Of a stretch of 64,000 bases of DNA, positions 1 to 11,700 are shown in pieces. The notes beneath the pieces are model-generated. The model ran no database searches. It was given only the letters and a program-made list of their open reading frames with translations, and had not been told where the DNA came from. Location of the stretch: NCBI GenBank assembly GCA_948099385.1, contig CANUEZ040000183.1:7316001-7380000 (forward strand), in the 5' to 3' direction. The DNA is from Fasciola hepatica. Lineage: Eukaryota > Platyhelminthes > Trematoda > Plagiorchiida > Fasciolidae. The stretch's first letter is position 1. The number at the start of each line of letters is the position of its first letter. The position numbers and the translations under genes were made by a program.

Positions 1-453
1 CCTACCCGCAAGTAGACAAACACCTCCGTGCTAATAACTTCACTTGACCCCCCAAATAACAGAACTCACCTTCCAGTAATGGCGGCTAGGCTTCTTTAAT
101 CACCAGTACCCCATAGCTACTTTTTTCAAGTCTTCTTGAGAGCCACCCACCGACTTTACCTAGATGCCATTCCGTTTGTCGCGGATTCACTCAGCAAGTC
201 TTTTTCTATACAGTATACCGCAGCCCTTTGTGCGCTTTACCCTACCCCACTGTTTACCCAGATCCATCTCATGATTAGCTCTTCCGCGACCGTCGCCGAG
301 CCTCAGCCGAGATACTTCCACGCCTAAACGCTTTAAAACTTCCCTTCCAGACTCCCAAATTGTGTTGCTCTTGCTCAGTGACAGCTCTGAGCTCTGTGAA
401 TGCATCGGGCTGATGAATCAGAAAAATGTACACTCGTTCCCATCCCAACGGCT

Positions 454-560
454 CGAGGCGCGTTCGGATCCGCGGCCTTAGCTGGGGCACACCGAGGGAG
501 CAGGAAGTCTGACGCGATATGCAGACTCCACTAGAACGACTGATTGCAAAGCCCGAGGCC
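454..560. repeat. Dispersed repeat, copy 1 (pair with 7062-7155)
   Basis: A GC-rich block starting CGAGGCGCG and running through GGATCCGCGGCC, a GCACACCGAGGG-like segment and GATATGCAGACTCCACTAG aligns with 7062-7155 with scattered substitutions. It stands out from the T-rich surroundings. It could be a short interspersed element or a conserved part of a longer repeat. No polymerase III box or tail was identified. Confidence 0.5.
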
Positions 561-1389
561 AAAGCACGGCCAACCCCAACTTCTAGCTTTAGTTGAGGAC
601 CACTAAATTTCAACTGTGTTACTCCGTTTCCCGCACAAATCCCTTAGCATGGCCCAACTTGTTCTCATCGATTACTTGCTCGTATCCGATATATGTCACT
701 AAAGATGTAATTACTTACCACTCCTATGCCAAGAATAATAGATCGTTTATTCATTGTCTGTCCTGCTTCTTACAACCGTCTCTTTCATACATATTTCTCC
801 ACGACGAACGAGATTCCTTTTCTTAAAAAATCTTTGGTTTCTTTCCTCATCAACGTCCCTTTATGGCGTTTCCCTAAAATACTAAGCCTTATTAGTTACA
901 AGTCTATTCCTGAGGCACTTTCTTTTCCACTCCCCAAAACAAACCTTGCTGCTACCATCGTTATGGTTTTTACTATCACTTCTAATATTGCCATGCACTC
1001 TCGTAATACAGACTCCGGATGACGTCACTGTCTGAAAACCGCCTCCATTTTCGTATATTTGCCACACGTTTTGCTGAAGAATTTCCCCCCTCATCAGTTC
1101 AGCCAGTCATCTGCATTCAGATCTCTTTTTACATCTTCCTTGTCTTGTAAAGCACTATATTCTTTCCACTGATATCCATCGTAAGTTAACTCTTTCAGTA
1201 GATTCCGTTTTTACTAGGTGCTACTTGATCTAACTAAGAAAGAGAAATATTGAAGGTGTGAATTACTCTTTTTCTCTGGGCATCATTTTATTCCTCTCGG
1301 TCTACATTTACTGCTGCGATGACCACTTGACTCAACAGTCCCTTTAGTGTGCTCTTCTATTCTCGAGAGAAGATCTCGGTAATGCATTG

Positions 1390-1570
1390 CTACAATGTCC
1401 ATTCCCACTTCTGCTGCCGCCATGCTTTGCAGCAACACCAGTCCTGGCCGAAGCTGCTGTTGAAAACAACCTCCGTATTCTTCCTTCGGTCAAAGATCTG
1501 ACAGGTGAATACTTGCTCCATTCAACAGTTCAGCTGATCCCCCATTCTGAAGTATTTATTCGATCATCCT
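1390..1570 (+). repeat. Dispersed repeat, copy 1 (pair with 5080-5245)
   Basis: The segment ending with a CTGACAGGTGAATACTTGCTCC stretch aligns collinearly with 5170-5240, which has CTGACTGGTGAATGTCCTCTC. The upstream CTGCTGC-rich part matches as well. The 61-codon frame here is not recognised. I read this as part of the same degraded LINE family that supplies the RT piece at 6260-6445. Confidence 0.4.
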
Positions 1571-2240
1571 AATCTCCTTGAGCACCACGTTCTCTCTATT
1601 TTTGCCCTATTTAAGTCAAATGTTGTAGATTTTTATAAGTGGACATTCTGTGGTCTTCCCGTAAGGGATAAGAATAATAGACCCATCTTTGACTTATTAT
1701 TATGGGCCTGTCTTTCATTCCTTTTTGACACTACGGCCACTCAGATTCCACTATACGCCAGCCGAGTCGTTTGACCATGCTTGTTCTCATTAACAGTCAT
1801 CATCTCAAGAATGCTCGTTGCTCTCAGTTATGACCTTCCCGAACCATTTAATTTCTACCACCTTCATGGTCTCTCTATTGAGGTGCAATCAGTCGCGGGT
1901 GAAGTGCACTTTTCAGTCGCCATCCCCCAAGCATTACATAATAATCGGCTGATCAACTTCCCTTACTTTGCTGCAGTTTTTTGTCCCTACTGGTCGGCAG
2001 ATTTCTAATTATATCCATCCCACCTAATGCATCACCTTATTGATTTTCAATATCTTCCGCAACAAACCCTGGCTTTCTGAAAATTCCCATTTTTCTTATC
2101 TGCCTACCTACCAATGCCGTCTAATTTTGCCTATTTCGTGCTTATATCGTAAGATTTCAGTCATCTCGAATCACTTCGACAGATTCCACCACTAATTTTG
2201 ACCTTCAGTTTTGCCGGAGGGCTGTTATCGCCCCAGCTCA

Positions 2241-2557
2241 ATGTAACCTACCTTCCATTCACACCCCTATTTTGCACATCTATCTATTATCTCGAAGTGG
2301 GTCCTACTGGCCTCACGTGTGTCATTTGATCATGCTGTGAAGCATACCTCGAGCTTTCCCGAAACAAATTATTATTAATAAAAAAGAACTAAGCCTTACG
2401 CGTTCATGCACTCCTTCCTCATGCTGTATAAGGCTTTTGGGCTTGGTTACAATTAAATACAGTTCTTGCACTTGTTTGCGGTTAGTTTTCTCTGCGAATG
2501 AACGACCGGTGAACCACTGACCGGGGTTAATTCCGAGGATTGCACACCGACAAAGCA
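2241..2557 (+). repeat. Candidate 5' LTR of gypsy B
   Basis: It begins TGTAACC. It holds TGATCATGC at 2328-2336 followed by an AT-rich ATTATTATTAATAAAA tail. It ends in a segment with GGTGAACCACTGACCGGGG and CACACCGACAAAG that recurs at 4858-4908. The tail core recurs near 8546, 19693 and (reverse strand) 28537. The start is chosen by analogy with TGTCACACG at 4617 and is uncertain by tens of bases. Confidence 0.5.
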
Positions 2558-2560
2558 AAT

Positions 2561-2578
2561 TGGAGACCGGGAAACTTT
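2561..2578 (+). promoter_or_regulatory. Candidate primer-binding site of gypsy B
   Basis: TGGAGACCGGGAAACTTT lies 3 bases after the proposed LTR end. A TGG start directly after the 5' LTR is usual for a tRNA primer site, because tRNAs end in CCA. I could not name the matching tRNA. Confidence 0.3.
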
Positions 2579-2602
2579 TCGAATTCACAAATGTCAATTT
2601 AT

Positions 2603-3560
2603 GCCGAACAATTACAGTCAATCCTGAAACAACAGCAATCACAGCCAGAAGCAGCCCGATCGAAAATGATGAAACCAGTGATGTGACAATTCAGTTCGCA
2701 ACCCCTCAATTCGACCTCCAGCAACGATCAATCCACATCGTCGGAGGCCATTGCTGCTAACATATGTGAATCCATGCATGGTCCAGATTCGGGAGTGGCT
2801 TTCGACTCGTGGTATAAAAGATGGTAGGATGCATTTGGAGTACATTTTTGCGAGGCCGATGACGTATAGAAGGCACGCTTCCTGTTACTCAAGTTGCCTA
2901 CCAGAGAACACTAGCTATATACTCATACAGTTCTTTCGCAAATTCCTTGTAACCTCACATTCGATGAAACGGTCAATCGGTCTTTAGAAACCTTCGGGGG
3001 GGAAAACAATACCGTTTGGTGCCCGTTGCCGCAGTTTAAAGCCGGTGGAGACTGAGCCGAATGATTTTCTGACACTTTCGAGCATCGCCGATAGCCAGTG
3101 CGAACATTCCAAGCTGCTTTCAATGACAGAAGGCCAATTGGGATGCCCCTTTTTGTCTGTAGTTTACAGTAGCCTCGAGATGTCGGGGGCAGAACCCACC
3201 TGGTAAACAAAATTGAACAGAATTCTGGGACGAATACTCAGAAACTGATGGCCGAGTGTCAACGACCCCAAAATCTAAAAACACGGTTCCATAATCATAG
3301 AAAAGCCTGGCTTCGCTTATTATTCTTCGATCACCAAAGTCATAACAAACACCCAAAAGGTCCCTTCCAAAGAGCCCTCAGTAACTACATCGGGCGAACC
3401 ACCAACCGCATGCTGAAGAAGTGGCGAATGGCTTTGAGTCTGTTTCTGTCCGTACAGTGAACACATTTGTTAGGAATATCATAATCAGGATCATAAATAG
3501 GATTATTGTCCAATCGGTCACCCTGCCAAGCCTCATCTTAGCCAGAAATAAAAGAGGTCC
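2603..3560 (+). pseudogene. Gypsy B gag pseudogene
   Basis: Gag packages retrotransposon RNA in virus-like particles. From 2603 one frame reads a glutamine-rich N-terminus, then PDSGVAFDSWYKRW, a motif typical of flatworm gypsy gag just before the capsid core, and later LTFDETVNRSLETFGG. The frame shifts at a run of seven G at 2996-3002. It continues as KPVETEPNDFLTLSSI and QCEHSKLLSMTEGQ to about 3240. At 3411-3511 two zinc-knuckle-like units follow, spaced C-x2-S-...-C and C-x2-Y-x4-H-x4-C, so each has lost a cysteine. At least eight stop codons interrupt the gene (first near 2684). It sits directly upstream of the protease relic, as expected. Family identity is confident; exact ends are not. 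Confidence 0.7.
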
Positions 3561-3563
3561 CTC

Positions 3564-3965
3564 ATGCATCTATTATCTGGCTCGGGCCCCAGTTCACCGT
3601 TTATCATGGCTACCCCGAATGCCGCTTTCGAAGCTAGGGGGAAATACATTACCATCACTATCAACGGCACATTGGTACGTCTTCAGACAGATACGACGTC
3701 GGATATCACACTAATTTCCAAACACACCTGGCAAGATGTAGGACGGTCTCGATAAACAAAATCAAAAAAGGGTGGAAAGAAAGTTTCCGGAGGAAGATCA
3801 CCACGCGCTGGTGAGACAGGCTGTGACAATACTTTTAATGATATTCGATTCATGAATACCTGATACTTTACAAGCCGCCCAGATCTGGGTCCCCTTGGAC
3901 TGGAATGGAATGAGGAACCTCATCTGTGGGTGCCACTCAACCACGCTTGCTACGATTTGAAGATA
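3564..3965 (+). pseudogene. Gypsy B aspartic protease pseudogene
   Basis: The retroelement protease cleaves gag-pol. An open stretch at 3564-3755 includes GKYITITINGTLVRLQ followed by DTTSDITLIS. This is the active-site D-T-x-S strand and the following loop of Ty3/gypsy proteases, which usually read D-T-A-S or D-T-G-A. After stops at about 3756 and 3859 the same frame gives LGLEWNEEPHLWVPLN, the usual protease/RT linker block. The catalytic aspartate is still present, but stops make the gene non-functional. The zinc-knuckle end of gag lies immediately upstream. Confidence 0.7.
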
Positions 3966-4616
3966 TCATCACAAAATACTCAAGCCTCCAATCGCACGGC
4001 TACCGCACCTGGGTCACGTCTACAACGAAAATTCGGCTTCTTTTCCTAGGATGATATCGAGTGCAGCACGGTGAAAAAACTGAGAAAGATCCTGGCCATC
4101 CAGACGATATCATCGACACAAGCTCAAATCCAGATGAATCGTCGCAAAGTATGAGGGTGCCTCTCTGTTACGTTTAAGGCTTCGACTTCCATCTAGAACG
4201 GGGAAATATCAGGGAGTCACAAGTCTCCCCGAAAACACGGATATGCCAAGTGCGGCCTCGGGACTACCGTTGGGACCATTGCTGGGTACGTTCAACCGGC
4301 CGACGCAGCGACAGATAAATACACCACCAGCCGAAAAACATATACCCCTATGAGACAGCGAAACAGACCGGAAGAGACGACCAGCGAAGCCATTCCAATT
4401 GACCCAAGATTGCCATCATAAGTCAGGTCATCCGACCAAGAACGGGAGGTGTCAGAGCGTTGAAAACCTTTATGAAAACACGCCATCAGCAAGGATGCAG
4501 CCTGTTTATTTCCAATCCACGAACAGGGGGCTTGGTGAACACAAAATAGCGACAAAGTTCGCATATCCAACATAATAGTGCAGTCATGACGCGTGTGCCA
4601 GTGAGCCAATCAGTCT
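3966..4616 (+). pseudogene. Possible remnant of gypsy B pol, mostly deleted
   Basis: No RT, RNase H or integrase core can be read here, although these should occupy about 3 kb after the protease. A basic stretch at about 4300-4400 (SRKTYTPMRQRNRPEE) resembles the low-complexity tails that end some gypsy polyproteins. The simplest reading is a large internal deletion joining the protease linker to the pol tail. The assignment of the tail is weak. Confidence 0.3.
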
Positions 4617-4908
4617 GTCACACGTCACTATTCACATCAACCAGTAGCAGACAGCCTACTGCCTACCCTTCTCAACAACCCTCCGGTCAACCAAACTTAC
4701 GACATACCCTAACCTGACCTAACCAATCACACTTGAACCTCACGCTGGGCAATGAATAATGAGGCCATATATGTCCATGCATTGCTAGCCCCACGTTGCA
4801 ATGATTATTTATTTTTGCACTTTCTTCGCATTTGGTTCTTCGTTGGGATCGGATGATCGATGAACCACTGGTCGGGGATAATTTAGAGGTGTGCGCAACG
4901 ACACGACA
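4617..4908 (+). repeat. Candidate 3' LTR of gypsy B
   Basis: It begins TGTCACACG. It contains TCCATGCATTGCTAGCC and an ATTATTTATTTTTGCAC tail, then GATGAACCACTGGTCGGGG and GTGCGCAACGACACGACA. The last part aligns well with 2508-2556 in the 5' copy; the first part aligns poorly. Divergence is high, so the element is old. Confidence 0.4.
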
Positions 4909-6259
4909 TTCTTCTTCGTGATCGAACTTTGAAACGGAAATGTAATGGAACTGCTTTTGCTTCTTTTCCCCAGGCGCCCGATTCATCTGTTTCCGTCAGT
5001 ATTTTCCGCTGCGGTGGCTGTATCATTTACCGTTCCCTCTCGTGCGCGTTCCTCTTCTCTTAAAAATAGATCCTATTGCTACCGTTGTCACAGCACTCTC
5101 TGCTGCTTTTGGTATGGCCAAGTTTTACCTCAGTACAAGCCGCGGGCGACTTCACTGTTTGTAAACCGTCCCCATATACTTCCGGCTGTCACAGGCCTGA
5201 CTGGTGAATGTCCTCTCTCCCCAGTATTTCAGTTGACCTTTGTTATCGACATATTTGACTGAGCCATCTTGACCTTATGAAGCAATGAGTCTTTTTCAGC
5301 TCTGCTGACCACTAATTGGTCCATGCGGCAGATTCTGTTCTCTACCGACACGCTATGACCAACCTGTACGCCGAGGCAATAACCGATTGGCTCTTAGCTG
5401 TTTCCATTAGGCAGTTTTTCGTCCCTTTCAAACACTTTTGGCCGGTGCAGTCGCTACTGTCCATCTGCCGAGTTGTAATACCCCGCCAGTTCTCATTTTC
5501 CTTTGCCATACGAAGAAAATTCATTGCCCCACTTTTACTACTGCCACCGACAACCACCCTATTTACCACCTTTGCCTTCTCACTCCTGATGTGTAATCAA
5601 TTTAGAACCGTTTGCATTTTTCATTTTTCGTCCACCAGTGAGTGCCAATTGTTCAGTCGATCGATCAACTTCGTTTGACCACCGCCTCGTTGTATCCTGC
5701 TCAGCTGGTTTCTACTCACATCCGCCTTGTATACCGCAGTGCTCTATTATTCTTTAACATTCCCTTTGTCGCAACTGTTTTTCCCCAAAATAAACACTGA
5801 TCTTGTTTGACTGTCCACGTGTTTCATCCTTTTGCCTACTCCACGATTATATCTCGACATCATAGTCAGCTTCACTTTACCCCACTCTCCAACCTTGGCT
5901 TTTAAGTTTACCGGGATTTATAATCCGTTCGGCGCAGTGTACTCAATCTTTTCCTTAAACTCTGCTTTGCATGCGTTTACCAGTTTTCCTAGTGTGAGTT
6001 ATATTAACCTCATGAGCCTCATTTGATCTTGCGTTCAAGCTTCCTTTGGGCTCAACTGGAAGTAGGTTAGTCAGTATTATTACTGACGGTGGCCTAAGTT
6101 TGCCAATTCTATTGCTTCACCATCTCCCCCCTTCCGTGAACTCTAGCCCAGCTGTTTGTAACTGGACACAGTCGGTTATTCTTCCACGACATGGAAGAGG
6201 ATCACTGAACAACTTTTCCAAGGGCCACGCGATAACTCTCACACTCATTTTCCAGATGA
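4909..6259 (+). other. Degraded LINE-like region, no intact gene
   Basis: C/T-rich DNA homologous in part to 1390-1570 (see 5080-5245) and, near 5840-5865, to the short block seen at 150 and 8306. It should correspond to the endonuclease and pre-RT parts of the LINE whose RT piece follows, but I see no readable endonuclease motif. Frames of 105 and 120 codons at 4945 and 5316 have no recognisable domain. Confidence 0.35.
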
Positions 6260-6445
6260 TTGGAAAAGCCGGTCAAAAACAAACCACTTAACTACCCTTT
6301 CAAGTTCAACTTACCCACCAATAGGCAGCATGAAATACTTGAAGTCCGCTCACGTGGTACCTCCCTATTCGACTCTTTGAACTCCCTCACCGAAAATAAG
6401 AGAACGCGGTACGGCTTGGTTACTACTTACCTTGATATTTCCTAA
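6260..6445 (+). pseudogene. Non-LTR (Jockey/CR1-like) reverse transcriptase fragment
   Basis: Reverse transcriptase copies element RNA into DNA at the nicked target. Near the C-terminal half, this 61-codon frame reads NRQHEILEVRSRGTSLFDSL, then YGLVTTYLDIS before a stop. These match the non-LTR RT blocks that usually read QHGF..(R)S..T.L and YLD.SKAFD, so the first catalytic aspartate (in YLD) is present. The frame ends at the position where the next block should begin, and the downstream 'SGVPQGS' and 'FADD' blocks cannot be read cleanly. A 103-codon frame at 6606-6917 lies where they should be but is not recognisable. Pseudogene. Confidence 0.55.
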
Positions 6446-8473
6446 GTCCTTGATTGCGCCTCTAATTATTATTGCTTTCTCTTCCTACGTCCTTTTTGTT
6501 ACCTCTGCGCCGGAAAGCATTTTGCTGATCTTCCTGTCCTCGGCGGTGAAGTGCTTCCCGGCTGATGAATTTCTCTTCAGATGATTATATAATACCAACT
6601 GATACGTGTCGTCTGCCCGTGGATCTGAAATCATCAGTGGATCACCAGTAGCATATCACCCTACTACTGGCGATGTTGACCTGATAGGCCCGGCCCCCTT
6701 GAAGTTTTCTGAACACAAACTCGTTCAAATGGAGTGGGCTAGAAGTGACCTCTACGTAACTTTTCGATCCCCTAAATTTCACGAAAGGCTTGTACACATT
6801 AACAAACAGCACGCCAGACTGCCAGTCTATCGCTTGCTGTTGATCTTCTCCAGCATGTCTAAATCTAATAGGACCACCCCGGAAAAGGTCACTAACCCGG
6901 CCTACGCATCTACCTGACCGTTGGCTATTCATACGCTACCCGAATGACGCTTCCTTGGTTACGTTCCGGGATCCCCTGGTGCCTGGTTGCCTGATTGCGG
7001 ACTTCCTGATGCCCACGGCCGTTTGGCCCCACCAAGAAAACTCATGTCAATCACAACGGTGCGAGGCGCGGTCAGATCCACCGCTTTGGCCGGCGCACAT
7101 CGGGCGTGCAGGCCAACTGCAATGATACGCGGGCGCAACTAGGCCGGCGGATCGCACCTCCTGTCACCAGAATTGGTTTTCAGGTTGGGTGTCCAGCGCA
7201 CGGCCAGCCTCACCCACTAGTGCCAACTGCGGATTGAAAAACAACATCCCCTGCATATTACTGCTGCCACCCATTGCCTCCTCCAACGTTCCTGAACAAG
7301 GTTTACCATACCGGCATTTATATCCATCGACTTACCTTTTATTTGTCTGAGCTGATGCCATGTTTACCCTCATTCTATTATATCCAGTTACCGGATTCTG
7401 TACCCCAAAACATGAAACGGTTTCACTGTTCAGATCTTTATTATGAATATGACAATTCCTGGTATACTCTTGAAGAGACCATTCATCCAATTGGTAATTT
7501 GTATGTCACAACTACATTTATCTAAACAAAACCATCATTTAAAGATTCGTCTCTCACCTGCCAACAATTCCACACAAAACGAAATGGTCCTCCTTCCAGC
7601 GCTTCTTCGGCGTGACACCACCTTTATGTTCAGTGTATCCTTCCGTTGCACCTTTTCTCATTCAGCCATTTGCATTTCATGACAGTTGCATTGGCAATGA
7701 AGTATTCACAATCCAGGACAAAAATAGTTCGACACTGAGAAAGCTATTTCTCAAAACATTTGCTGGCAATGAACTATACGTATACCAGTTTACTGACCTT
7801 CCAGTTGTTTCCCAAATACCCCATGTCAGACTCTTACCAGCGCATCCCATTAAGCGATTCTTTACATGTTTTGACAGTATCGTATATGCACCACCCCCTT
7901 GAGACTTCATAAGATCATCGTATATCAACTGCTGTTGTCAAATTGTGTTCACCAATTAACCTGAAACGAACCCTTTATTCGAATCGTGTTTCACTCACCT
8001 GTCAACTTTCGTCACTCTGCTCCAGTGAAATTTCCAGGCTCGGGCAGCTACATCCACCTCTTTATGAGGGCGTTCTCCACAACCTCTTGATGAATAGCAA
8101 ATACCAATTCCGTGGTTACACGGACTGTTTTATATACGCATTCCCCCTCCTCGAAAGACACCACAAATCCTTAGGTATTATATTTCTGCTATTTTCCGGG
8201 TCATCTGGACTACTGGTTCAAGTGCATGTCCTTCATCACCCAAAATCTCCAATTTTTCGTTGGTGATTTTTCGAAAGTTTTCTTTGTCAGTTTACTCACC
8301 CTTGCGACTTTACATCGACGCTATCCAAAATACTGCGCACTTTTACTGCATCACCGCTTTACTTCATCAAGTATCTCGACGGCGGAGCCTTTTTCACTCA
8401 ATTCGCAAGTGTACGTCCACCCGACCTTCAAACTCAAATTTGCCGGGCAATCGTTCGTGCGACCACTAAAACC
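6446..8473 (+). other. Downstream LINE relic and unresolved sequence
   Basis: This follows the RT fragment and remains pyrimidine-rich. It includes the GC-rich dispersed repeat at 7062-7155 and short frames without domains. The segment 8300-8460 shares a short block (CGACTTTACATCGACGCTAT) with 150-172. I see no intact gene. Confidence 0.35.
7062..7155. repeat. Dispersed repeat, copy 2 (pair with 454-560)
   Basis: Begins CGAGGCGCGGTCAGATCCACCG and aligns with 454-560 across roughly 95 bases (GCACAT/CCGGGCGTGCAGG, then GATACGCGGGCGCAACTAG). See the copy-1 entry for interpretation. Confidence 0.5.
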
Positions 8474-8790
8474 TGTACACTTTTAGGCTGCATTTACCCA
8501 AATGAATATCCAAGGAACCTTTTTGTGACCTCACCTGTATCATATGATCATGCAATCGAGCATGCTTCGGGTGTCTCCGAAATAAACCATTATTATTATT
8601 ATTAAAAGAATGATTAGATGGTCAGCGGCTTTAACCAGTAAATTGCCCTGACGAAATCTCAATCTGGAACTCTTATGGTTTCGTCGACTAAAACTAAATC
8701 TAGTCTTCTTGCATTATTTGTTATTTAAACTTTCCTTCTCTTCTGAACCACTCAGCTTCACTTTCGGCCGCTGTTCCCCCTCCGTCGTTG
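8474..8790 (+). repeat. LTR-B fragment or solo LTR
   Basis: TGTACAC start, GACCTCACCTGTATCAT, TGATCATGC at 8546-8554, GCATGCTTCGGGTGTCTCCGAAATAAACC, and then (ATT)n at 8590-8604. Farther on, TGAACCACT matches the U5-like part of the gypsy B LTRs. An AATAAA inside the shared core could be the element's polyadenylation signal. No gag follows, so it is probably a solo or truncated LTR. Confidence 0.45.
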
Positions 8791-11700
8791 GGTCTTCACT
8801 GCTACCAAGCAGTTGGCTAAAAATGCCCTAAGACCACTGTTCTTCCATTCAGCCTATTCTTAAATCCAGAACAGGCTTCCTTTGAATATTAGATTCTTTT
8901 TGATTGAAATTCACTTCAAATTTAAAACGTTTACGTAGTAGGTAGTCCCTCTGATTCCCTAGTTGAAGAATTTTGGCACTTTTAAAGATCAAGACTTTCA
9001 GAACGATCTCGACCTCCGACAGTGTAACATGGGATTCAGTGAAATGCCATGAGCCCACTCCTCTATTCCAATGAACTTTTCCATGGGCTGGACGAAATTT
9101 CTTTTGCTTACCTACAGCTACGATAAAAGTTTGGTGACGAATTCCCTTATTTCGTCCCAACCTTGGTCTTCCAATTCTATTAGCTTCCACTTTCCTGGCC
9201 CCCCGTCTGACTTTATCCCGCATTTCTACTTGCTCAATCATCATCTTAACTAAATATTTGGCTTTTTTTACTTTCAAGTTATTTCAGCCAACTTGGGGTA
9301 TTTTATTTTCACTCAGTTCATTTACTTGCCGCTCATCGACAAATCAGCGGTTTCTGAATTCCCTTGGATTTTGCTCACATGGCAGTTTTTCTATTTCTTT
9401 TTTGATTCCCTACCAAACTCGCCGTGATTTTGCATAGAAATTCCTACCTTTGGTCACACTAACGCTTTCTAGCTGTAAACACTACCATCATTAGGTTTCT
9501 GCATGTAATTTGGTCGTCAGATCTCCTGAGTTTTTACTAATTTCCTACCTCATTCAACCATTTTCATCTCTTTCACGGGTCTCCTCGTAACCTTATTGAG
9601 CTGTTTGATCCCTATTCTATCTACATCCTTTGAGTCTTGCTTAGTCTCTTTTTTGTTCTTTTCCTATTTTTTGATAAATCAACTAGTGACCAAATTCTCC
9701 TAGCTCCCGCTTGCCCGGCTGCTCGTATTACGTCTTTCTTTATTTCCTATTGACCTCACTATTATCTTATCTGACTAACCTACTGTTATTCCATCTTACT
9801 GCTCCCGAGCTTTCTAGGCCTTTCTCCTCAGTATTTGCTCTATTTGATCGGGCTTTTCTATGTCGGTTGATTTTGTATTCTCTGAGGTTTTGCTAACTTG
9901 GTGCTTCGTCCAATCGGTTTCCCCATTTTTTGCCAGCCCCACTGTATTCTTACCTAAATATTCTGCCTTCTTTCCGTCCAGATCATCTACGCCTTCCTAC
10001 CGTTTCTTTCTGCTGCTTGGCATCTGTCCATTTGGTCTCTGTACGTCATTGACTCGTTTGCAGAATCCCCTAGTTTTCGGCCACCCTGCACTCCGTCTCA
10101 TGCTATCTCATCTTTCTACAAAACTGGTCGCAATCTTTTTCAAGTATTTTGTTCTTTTTCTGTCAGGTTCCAATCTTTGAAGGTTACAATTCTCCTCACA
10201 GATAGCCTACATTCTGTTCGGCTTCCGTTTTTCCCCAAGAGGCGGCTATTGAATTTCTTCTATTCCTCCTGGCTGGCCATCTTTCCCATTTATTCCCTTT
10301 CTACGGGCCCAAAGGGTGCATCATAAACCGTTCCACTAAACCCAGTGCAAACTAAGTTCTACCTTGGAATCATTTCTGCTTATTAGCACAAAGCAAAGGG
10401 CATATTCACCCACTCGTTGCTTACAGTTCACTGGTCCCATTGGTGTGGGCGACCACGCCTTGGGGCTTAAAAAACTCTGATGGGGCCCTCATCCGTCGAT
10501 CCACTCCAGCGATTGGCTGTCTTGCTACTCGAGGCCCTGCTGCCTGAGGCCTCGGGCTTGGTACCTCTCCGCTGCCGCATGCCAGATCCACCTGGATATC
10601 CGCAAGAGGTCAGTTAACACATTGTGTCACACGGTACTCTTGTTCCCATACACTGGTTTATGCATCCACTTTCATTCTGCCCCATCCGTGTATAACTCCA
10701 GTTGGTATAGCTGCCATGTTGTCTTCCGGTGTTACATGTTCACAGATGCCGCACCTCATGCCAACCGAGTTTTATCGTCACGTGTTGATAACGTTGCCTT
10801 ACCACAGGGCGGACCTGGTAGGTTTGCGTCGATGCATTTCGCTCCGTTCGTCAACCGGGGTTGAGATCCAGCAACGATATTATTAACCACACTGATGAAG
10901 GACCTTGTTTTGATATGATGCCAAAATTGCTTTCTACCTACGCCGTTGCACGCCGTTCTTATGTGATCGTTCCACTTCACCCCACTTCTTTATCATATGA
11001 GGTCCATAAATTTAACCAATATGCATTAGCCTGGACGGAAACCCGCTGCGAGCCTAACCCCGACAAATAAAATACCGCTTTATCAGCTTCCTGTCATTTG
11101 AACTCACCTATAGTTATTCTTTAGCTTGTATTCGTGGACCTGTTACAGATGGACCCCGCTGGATGTGTTGTTTCTCACCAGATGAAATTCCGACCTATGA
11201 AAAGTCAAAAACATTGGTATACTCTGCATAAGCCCGAGGCATGCTGTGGTGCAGCATCGGATGATAAAAGCTGTGTCGGAGTCAGAGTGTTCAGAGGATC
11301 CAAAGATTCGCGCGCGAAGAATAATAGGAGGAAGTATAAACCAACTAAGATTGTAGGAACTTCAGGCAAAACGAAAACTCAAGGTCGGATGTTTATTTCG
11401 GCTAGCGCCCAGTAAATTCGGTTGAAAGTGTGCAGCACGTACATACGTGGTGCCTAAAACGACTGTAGCGGGCAAAAACTGGAATATAATCGGAGGATAT
11501 GTTGCTTATCCTTTGTAAGACGACTTATCAGTGCTCTGATAACCTGCTGTAAACCCCACCTTGATGTTTTACGACCTATCATTCCCTTCTTCGCCACACG
11601 GCTTACATGTTGACCCCTCAAATGCCTACATTATCCCTTAGAAGTACTACATAATTCATGGTCATATTTCCTTAATTTATCTTCACACCGCTTTATATAT

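Larger units (their letters stand above)
1..2240 (+). other. Pyrimidine-rich LINE-like relic, no intact gene
   Basis: The + strand is strongly C/T-rich and carries only short frames. Parts of it recur elsewhere in the window. The stretch at about 150-172 resembles 8306-8330, 454-560 resembles 7062-7155, and 1400-1560 resembles 5090-5245. The second area (4.9-8.5 kb) contains a recognisable LINE reverse transcriptase piece, so this stretch is probably more of the same decayed Jockey/CR1-like family. I see no conserved domain here myself and no host exon that I could defend. Confidence 0.4.
2241..4908 (+). mobile_element. Ty3/gypsy element B, internally deleted relic
   Basis: Order on the + strand: LTR-like block, primer-site candidate, gag with two CCHC-like knuckles, aspartic protease, a short pol remnant, then a second LTR-like block. 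The part between the protease and the far end of pol is only about 0.3-0.6 kb. The RT, RNase H and most of integrase are therefore missing. Gag carries several stops and at least one frameshift. The two LTR blocks share a long U5-like segment (GATGAACCACTG near 4858 versus GGTGAACCACTG near 2508) but are clearly diverged, so the insertion is old. The overall call rests on gag and protease, which are distinctive. The outer limits are approximate. Confidence 0.65.
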
